Of a DNA stretch of 8,308 nucleotides, positions 4,022 through 8,308 are shown in pieces. Origin of the DNA: Pseudorhodobacter antarcticus (GTDB lineage Bacteria; Pseudomonadota; Alphaproteobacteria; Rhodobacterales; Rhodobacteraceae); the NCBI GenBank assembly GCA_945861995.1, contig CAMAWZ010000096.1, forward strand, positions 1-8,308. The letters run 5' to 3'. The position numbers and the translations under genes were made by a program. Each line of letters opens with the position of its first letter. Positions within the stretch are counted from its first letter, which is position 1. The notes beneath the pieces were generated by a model, which worked only from the letters and a program-made list of their open reading frames with translations, was not told where the DNA came from and ran no database searches.

Positions 4022-6154
4022 ATGTTCAACGTTACAAAAAAATCAATCCAGTGGGGCAGCGAGACGCTGACACTGGAAACGGGTAAAATTGCCCGTCAAG
4101 CAGATGGCAGCGCGATTGCGACGCTTGGCGACACGTCGGTGATGGCAAACATCACCTATGCGCGCAGCGCCAAACCAGGGCAAGATTTCTTTCCCCTGAC
4201 GGTGCATTATCAAGAAAAATACTATGCCGCTGGCAAAATTCCAGGCGGCTTTTTCAAACGCGAAGCGCGCCCTTCGGAAAAGGAAACGCTCACCTCGCGT
4301 CTGATCGATCGTCCGATCCGCCCGTTATTTGTGGATGGGTTCAAGAACGAAGTTTTGGTTATGGCCACCGTGCTGAGCCACGATCTAACCAATGATCCTG
4401 ATATCGTTGCGATGATCGCCGTATCAGCTGCGCTGACCATTTCGGGTGTGCCCTTCATGGGGCCAATCGGCGCTGCGCGCGTTGGCTTTAACGCTGGTAA
4501 CTATGTGCTGAACCCAACCATCGATGATATGGACAAGCTGCGCTACAATCCTGACCAGCGCCTTGATCTGGTTATTGCAGGCACCAAAGACGCCGTGATG
4601 ATGGTGGAATCGGAAGCCTACGAGTTGACCGAAGAAGAAATGCTGGGTGCGGTCAAGTTTGGCCATGCAGCCATGCAGCCCGTGATCGACATGATCATCG
4701 ATTTCGCCGAAGATTGCGCCAAAGAGCCGTTCGATTTCACAGCCCCCGATTATTCGGCGCTGTATGCGCGCGTCAAGGCGGCTGGCGAAAAGGATATGCG
4801 GGCGGCCTTCGCGCTGCGCGACAAGCAAGAACGCACCAACGCGATTTCGGCTGCCGTTTCGGTGATTAAAGCTGCGCTTGATGAGGCAGATCACGGCGAC
4901 ATCAATCTGGGCTCGGCGATCAAAAAGCTGGAATCGTCGATTTTGCGCGGCGATATCATCAACGGCGGCGCGCGTATTGATGGGCGCGACAATAAAACCG
5001 TGCGTCCGATTGTTTCGGAAACGGGCATCCTGCCCCGCACCCACGGCAGCGCATTGTTCACGCGCGGCGAAACCCAAGGTCTGGTGGTTACCACGCTGGG
5101 CACGGGCGAGGATGAGCAGATCATCGACGCGCTGCACGGCAATTCGCGCAGCAACTTCCTGCTGCACTATAACTTCCCCCCCTATTCGGTGGGCGAAGTG
5201 GGCCGGGTGGGCAGCCCAGGTCGGCGCGAAATTGGCCACGGCAAACTGGCATGGCGCGCATTGCAGGCCGTTTTGCCTGCGCCAACCGATTTCCCGTACA
5301 CCATTCGCGTTGTATCGGAAATTACGGAATCTAACGGTTCGTCCTCGATGGCTTCGGTCTGCGGCGGTTCGCTGTCGATGATGGATGCGGGCGTGCCGCT
5401 GAAAGCCCCTGTGGCTGGCGTGGCGATGGGCTTGATTTTGGAAGACGATGGCCGCTGGGCCGTGTTGACCGATATCTTGGGCGATGAAGATCACCTTGGC
5501 GATATGGATTTCAAGGTGGCAGGCACTGCCGCTGGCATTACGACCATGCAGATGGACATCAAGGTGGCGGGCATCACCCCCGAGATTATGGCGCAGGCCT
5601 TGGCACAAGCCAAGGACGGGCGTTTGCATATTCTGGGCGAGATGAACAAAGCGCTGTCGGCCCCACAAGGCTTTAGCGAATACGCGCCAAAGATTGAAAC
5701 CCTGCAAATCCCAACCGACAAAATCCGTGAAGTGATCGGGTCGGGCGGCAAGGTCATCCGCGAGATCGTGGAAATGTCGGGTGCGAAAGTGGATATCAAC
5801 GACGATGGTATCATCAAAATCGCATCCAACGATCAAGCCGCGATTAAGAAAGCCTACGACATGATCTGGTCGATCGTGGCCGAACCTGAAGAAGGCAAGA
5901 TTTACGATGGCAAAGTCGTAAAGCTGGTTGATTTCGGGGCATTCGTGAACTTTTTTGGCAAGCGTGACGGTCTGGTGCATGTCAGCCAAATTGCAAACAA
6001 GCGCCTGAACCACCCGAACGAGGCGCTGAAAGAAGGCCAAGATGTGAAGGTCAAGCTTTTGGGCTTTGACGATCGCGGCAAGGTCAAGCTGGGCATGAAG
6101 ATGGTCGATCAGGAAACTGGTCTGGAAATCACCGAAGCGCCAGCCGAGGCGTAA
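4022..6154 (+). CDS. pnp: Polyribonucleotide nucleotidyltransferase (PNPase)
   Basis: PNPase degrades RNA 3'-to-5' by phosphorolysis, releasing nucleoside diphosphates, and can add tails in reverse. It acts in mRNA turnover, often with RNase E, and in small-RNA metabolism. The 710-residue product has the full architecture. A first RNase PH domain includes GGFFKREARPSEKE and SRLIDRPIRPLF (about residues 75-104), followed by a helical linker. The second, catalytic RNase PH domain contains DILGDEDHLGDMDFK (484-498), where Asp490, Asp496 and Lys498 correspond to E. coli Asp486, Asp492 and Lys494. A KH domain with the GSGGK loop at 573-577 and a C-terminal S1 domain (about 625-695, DGKVVKLVDFGAFVNFF then GLVHVSQI) complete it. 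The start follows AGGGA. Placement downstream of rpsO is the ancestral order, although bciA intervenes. Autoregulation through the leader is known in E. coli. Here only a G/C-tract leader is seen. Confidence 0.98.
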   Translation: MFNVTKKSIQWGSETLTLETGKIARQADGSAIATLGDTSVMANITYARSAKPGQDFFPLTVHYQEKYYAAGKIPGGFFKREARPSEKETLTSRLIDRPIRPLFVDGFKNEVLVMATVLSHDLTNDPDIVAMIAVSAALTISGVPFMGPIGAARVGFNAGNYVLNPTIDDMDKLRYNPDQRLDLVIAGTKDAVMMVESEAYELTEEEMLGAVKFGHAAMQPVIDMIIDFAEDCAKEPFDFTAPDYSALYARVKAAGEKDMRAAFALRDKQERTNAISAAVSVIKAALDEADHGDINLGSAIKKLESSILRGDIINGGARIDGRDNKTVRPIVSETGILPRTHGSALFTRGETQGLVVTTLGTGEDEQIIDALHGNSRSNFLLHYNFPPYSVGEVGRVGSPGRREIGHGKLAWRALQAVLPAPTDFPYTIRVVSEITESNGSSSMASVCGGSLSMMDAGVPLKAPVAGVAMGLILEDDGRWAVLTDILGDEDHLGDMDFKVAGTAAGITTMQMDIKVAGITPEIMAQALAQAKDGRLHILGEMNKALSAPQGFSEYAPKIETLQIPTDKIREVIGSGGKVIREIVEMSGAKVDINDDGIIKIASNDQAAIKKAYDMIWSIVAEPEEGKIYDGKVVKLVDFGAFVNFFGKRDGLVHVSQIANKRLNHPNEALKEGQDVKVKLLGFDDRGKVKLGMKMVDQETGLEITEAPAEA

Positions 6155-6162
6155 ACCAAATC

Positions 6163-6195
6163 GGCCAAGGCGCACACCGCCTTGGCCACCCTTTT
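6163..6195 (+). terminator. Intrinsic terminator of pnp
   Basis: GGCCAAGGCG (6163-6172) and CGCCTTGGCC (6178-6187) form a perfect ten-base stem with a CACAC loop, starting eight bases after the pnp stop. The tail is ACCCTTTT, a short T run, so termination may be incomplete. The hairpin ends just upstream of the glycosyltransferase start. Confidence 0.8.
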
Positions 6196-6211
6196 CCCAA
6201 AAGGCGCGATG

Positions 6212-7078
6212 ATGCCCGTTCCAGATTTAGTAACCATCGTTTCGGTGGCCTATAACAGCATGGATGTGCTGCCCGAAATGCTTGCCTCTGTCCCAAAAGG
6301 CGTGCGCGTGATCGTGGTTGATAATGCCTCCAAACACGCGGATGCGCTGGCGGCACTGTGCCAAAAGATGGGCGCAGACCTGGTGACAAACCCGGGTAAC
6401 ATGGGGTTTGGATATGCCTGCAATCGCGGCGCCGAACGCGCCACAACCGAATTTGTGCTGTTTCTTAACCCAGATGCCACCCTGCACGAAGGCGCATTGG
6501 ACGAGTTAGTCGCCGCCGCGCGGCGCTTTCCTGCGGCGTCGGCCTTTAATCCGCGCATTGCGCTGGCCGACGGGTCGATGCAGTTTCACTACCGCTCGCG
6601 CCTGATGCCCATTTCAGAGTATATGCCGCGTCGTTGGCCAGATACCGATGCAGAGGTGACCGTTCTGATGGGGTCGGCCCTGTTTGCGCGCAAATCGGCG
6701 TTTGATGCGGTGGGCGGGTTTGACGAAAGCATTTTCCTTTATCACGAAGATGACGACCTGTCGCGCCGTATGCGTGCCGAAGTTGGCCCAATTATGTTTG
6801 TGCGCAACGCTTTGGTGACGCATTTGGCCGAAAAGTCATCAGGCACTGACCCTGCCACGTTCTATTTCAAGCGCTATCATCAGGCGCGCAGCCGTGTTTA
6901 TGCCGCGCGCAAACATGGCCGATCTGCTCCGTTTACAATTGCATTGATCGGCGGGGTTTTGGCAATGCTGGCCCCCGATATGCTGTGGTCAAAAACGCGC
7001 CGTTGGAAAAGCTGGGGCATTTTGCGCGGGGTTCTTTCGACAATACGGGATGGCGGAAAAGGGCGCGGCGCGCTGTAG
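6212..7078 (+). CDS. Family 2 (GT-A) glycosyltransferase, rhamnosyltransferase-like
   Basis: The 288-residue product matches GT2 enzymes that move a sugar from a nucleotide sugar to a cell-surface glycan or lipid acceptor. Seen are the first strand with IVSVAYNS (residues 9-16), VIVVDNAS (33-40), NPGNMGFGYACNRG (60-73), the metal/nucleotide motif FLNPDA (84-89, in place of a strict DxD), and GGFDESIFLYHEDDDLSRR (168-186), which holds the acidic residues expected near the catalytic base. This pattern resembles WbbL/rhamnosyltransferase-type members, but donor and acceptor cannot be told. A hydrophobic stretch (about 242-255) followed by a basic tail may bind the membrane. ATG 6209 and ATG 6212 are adjacent. 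AAGG (6201-6204) is better spaced for 6212. It starts 16 bases after the pnp terminator and has no visible promoter of its own. It ends nine bases from the convergent hrpB stop. Confidence 0.9.
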   Translation: MPVPDLVTIVSVAYNSMDVLPEMLASVPKGVRVIVVDNASKHADALAALCQKMGADLVTNPGNMGFGYACNRGAERATTEFVLFLNPDATLHEGALDELVAAARRFPAASAFNPRIALADGSMQFHYRSRLMPISEYMPRRWPDTDAEVTVLMGSALFARKSAFDAVGGFDESIFLYHEDDDLSRRMRAEVGPIMFVRNALVTHLAEKSSGTDPATFYFKRYHQARSRVYAARKHGRSAPFTIALIGGVLAMLAPDMLWSKTRRWKSWGILRGVLSTIRDGGKGRGAL

Positions 7079-7087
7079 CGTCCCGCT

Positions 7088-8308
7088 TTAGGTTCCCCTT
7101 GGTTTGGCCCGCAGCGTTGGCTCGGCCACGCGCGGGTCTTCGGGCCAAGGATGGCGCGGATACTCGCCACGCATATCTTTACGCACGTCGCTATAGGACG
7201 TGGCCCAAAATCGGGGAATATCTTGGGTTACTTGGATAGGCTTATGCCCCGGTGACAGCAGCGTAACACGCAGGGGGGTTTTGGCCGCGCCAACAACAGG
7301 GTGCTGCGTGACACCAAACATTTCTTGAATGCGAATTTCAATTGCAGGGGCGTCACCTGTGTAATCAATTGGCACATGGCGGCCCAAAGGCGTTTCAAAA
7401 TGGGCGGGGGCGATGCGGTTCAGCGCCTCAGACTGATCCCACGTCAGGCGGTTCTTAAGGGCCTCAGTCACATCAAACGCGCGCAGGTCGGCCTCGGTTT
7501 TGCATTTGGTCAAGTACGGCAATAGCCAAACTTCGGCGCTGGCCAGCAGCCCTTCATCGCTGCAATCGGGCCAAGCGTCACCGCCGGCCCGCGCCAGTTC
7601 AATCCGCGCGCGCAGGCGGCGGGCGGCAGCGGTAAAGGGCAGGCCAATTGCGCGCAACCCCTCTAGGGCGGCGCGGGCAATATCGTTGGCCACGGCCCCT
7701 GTCCAGACCTGATCGGCCAGCACCAGCGCGCCAAAAGTTTCTTGCCTGCGCGCCAAGACTTTGCCTTCGCGGCGCGACCAGATGCAACTATTGCGCCATG
7801 TGATCTGAGGTGCATAAAGCACCCGCAATTCGCCTTCGGTAAGGGTTATGGCCTGCCGAATAGTTGCCTCGCGCGGATCGCCGTCCAAATCTGTCGCCAC
7901 GATCAGCCGCGCCGCCGATAAAGGTTGGCCTGCCGTCATCACAGCACCCTTGCCGCCCGACAAACCCCAGCGCGGGGCATCGCCCGCGCGGCGCAGGCCA
8001 ATGCGGTCGGGGTAGGCAAGGGCAACCGCTTGCGCAGGGGAAAACCCTTCATCGCCAATGCCTTGCGGCAGGGTACGGGCCAGCCTTTTGCCTTCATCCC
8101 GAATGCGTTGCAGGGTGGGGTGCGAAACTTGATAGGGATGATCGCGTTCAAATTTCTTGGTATCCCGCAGGGCGGCAAGGCGCAGGTTTAGATCGGCTGG
8201 CGCGCCGCGCAGCGGGTCACGTCCGCCCAAAAGCGCCGCAAGGGGGGCGGCCGATTGCCCCGCGCGCAGCAGCATATGCCCAAGGCGCGGGTGCAGCGGC
8301 AGGGCGGC
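7088..8308 (-). CDS. hrpB: ATP-dependent helicase HrpB, C-terminal half (N-terminus outside window)
   Basis: HrpB is a DEAH/DExH-box RNA-helicase-like protein of proteobacteria, usually a little over 800 residues. Its cellular role is poorly defined. The frame is open from the window edge (8308) to TAA at 7088-7090, giving 406 residues. The first visible residues, AALPLHPRLGHMLL, are the conserved LPLHPRLAxML segment that follows the helicase core, so the Walker A and DEAH motifs lie beyond the edge. The rest is the HrpB-specific C-terminal region: IVATDLDGDPREATIRQA, LTWDQSEALNRIAPAHFETP, VPIDYTGDAPAIEIRIQEMFG, RVTLLSPGHKPIQVTQDIP and YPRHPWPEDP near the end. The ATG at 8275 is internal and not the real start, because the conserved frame continues upstream of it. 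It converges with the glycosyltransferase gene with a nine-base gap and no obvious terminator. Confidence 0.95.
   Translation of the reverse strand, partial: AALPLHPRLGHMLLRAGQSAAPLAALLGGRDPLRGAPADLNLRLAALRDTKKFERDHPYQVSHPTLQRIRDEGKRLARTLPQGIGDEGFSPAQAVALAYPDRIGLRRAGDAPRWGLSGGKGAVMTAGQPLSAARLIVATDLDGDPREATIRQAITLTEGELRVLYAPQITWRNSCIWSRREGKVLARRQETFGALVLADQVWTGAVANDIARAALEGLRAIGLPFTAAARRLRARIELARAGGDAWPDCSDEGLLASAEVWLLPYLTKCKTEADLRAFDVTEALKNRLTWDQSEALNRIAPAHFETPLGRHVPIDYTGDAPAIEIRIQEMFGVTQHPVVGAAKTPLRVTLLSPGHKPIQVTQDIPRFWATSYSDVRKDMRGEYPRHPWPEDPRVAEPTLRAKPRGT

Noticed and set aside
4424..6175. 583-residue open frame on the minus strand opposite pnp
   Set aside because: It mirrors the codon periodicity of pnp, its translation is His/Arg/Gln-rich with no recognisable domain, and pnp itself is certain on the other strand.
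6182..6211. Longer glycosyltransferase start (TTG at 6182)
   Set aside because: It lies in the right arm of the pnp terminator hairpin. AAGG serves the ATG pair at 6209/6212.
7079..7087. Shared terminator between the glycosyltransferase gene and hrpB
   Set aside because: The nine-base gap and adjoining ends show no stem followed by a T run in either direction.
1..8308. Mobile element or genomic island
   Set aside because: No transposase, integrase, tRNA, terminal inverted repeat or target duplication was seen, and the genes are mostly chromosomal housekeeping.

Overview
The window is GC-rich bacterial chromosome and reads as an alphaproteobacterium, most likely Rhodobacterales (Rhodobacter/Roseobacter type). 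The reasons are the protein style of TruB, S15, PNPase and HrpB, a short-leader acidic RTX-like protein of a kind common in that order, and above all a gene for BciA, the 8-vinyl reductase of (bacterio)chlorophyll synthesis. If the BciA call is right, the organism is, or recently was, an anoxygenic phototroph. Species cannot be told from this sequence. No mobile element, tRNA, rRNA or CRISPR array was seen.

Layout. Positions 1-663 hold the C-terminal three quarters of truB (tRNA U55 pseudouridine synthase), followed three bases later by a small DUF1643 gene (667-1179). On the opposite strand, overlapping it tail to tail by four bases, is a gene for an RTX-repeat calcium-binding protein with an N-terminal hydrophobic segment (1176-2204). 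A promoter-bearing spacer of about 330 bp (2205-2535) divides it from rpsO (2536-2805, ribosomal protein S15), which ends in a strong intrinsic terminator (2829-2862). Then come bciA (2896-3837), a G/C-tract-rich leader (3838-4021), pnp (4022-6154, polynucleotide phosphorylase) with its own hairpin terminator (6163-6195), a family 2 glycosyltransferase (6212-7078) and, convergent with it, the C-terminal half of hrpB (7088-8308, minus strand), cut by the window end.

How it fits together. truB-rpsO-pnp is a classic bacterial order that joins tRNA modification, a ribosomal protein and the RNA-decay exonuclease. Here that backbone is kept but opened in two places: DUF1643 plus the RTX gene sit between truB and rpsO, and bciA sits between rpsO and pnp. 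Both bciA and the glycosyltransferase begin only a few tens of bases after a terminator-like hairpin, so their expression may depend on readthrough from the rpsO and pnp units or on promoters hidden in those genes. I see no undescribed multi-gene system. The points most worth a second look are the placement of bciA, the membrane-anchored look of the RTX protein, and the leader regions of rpsO and pnp.
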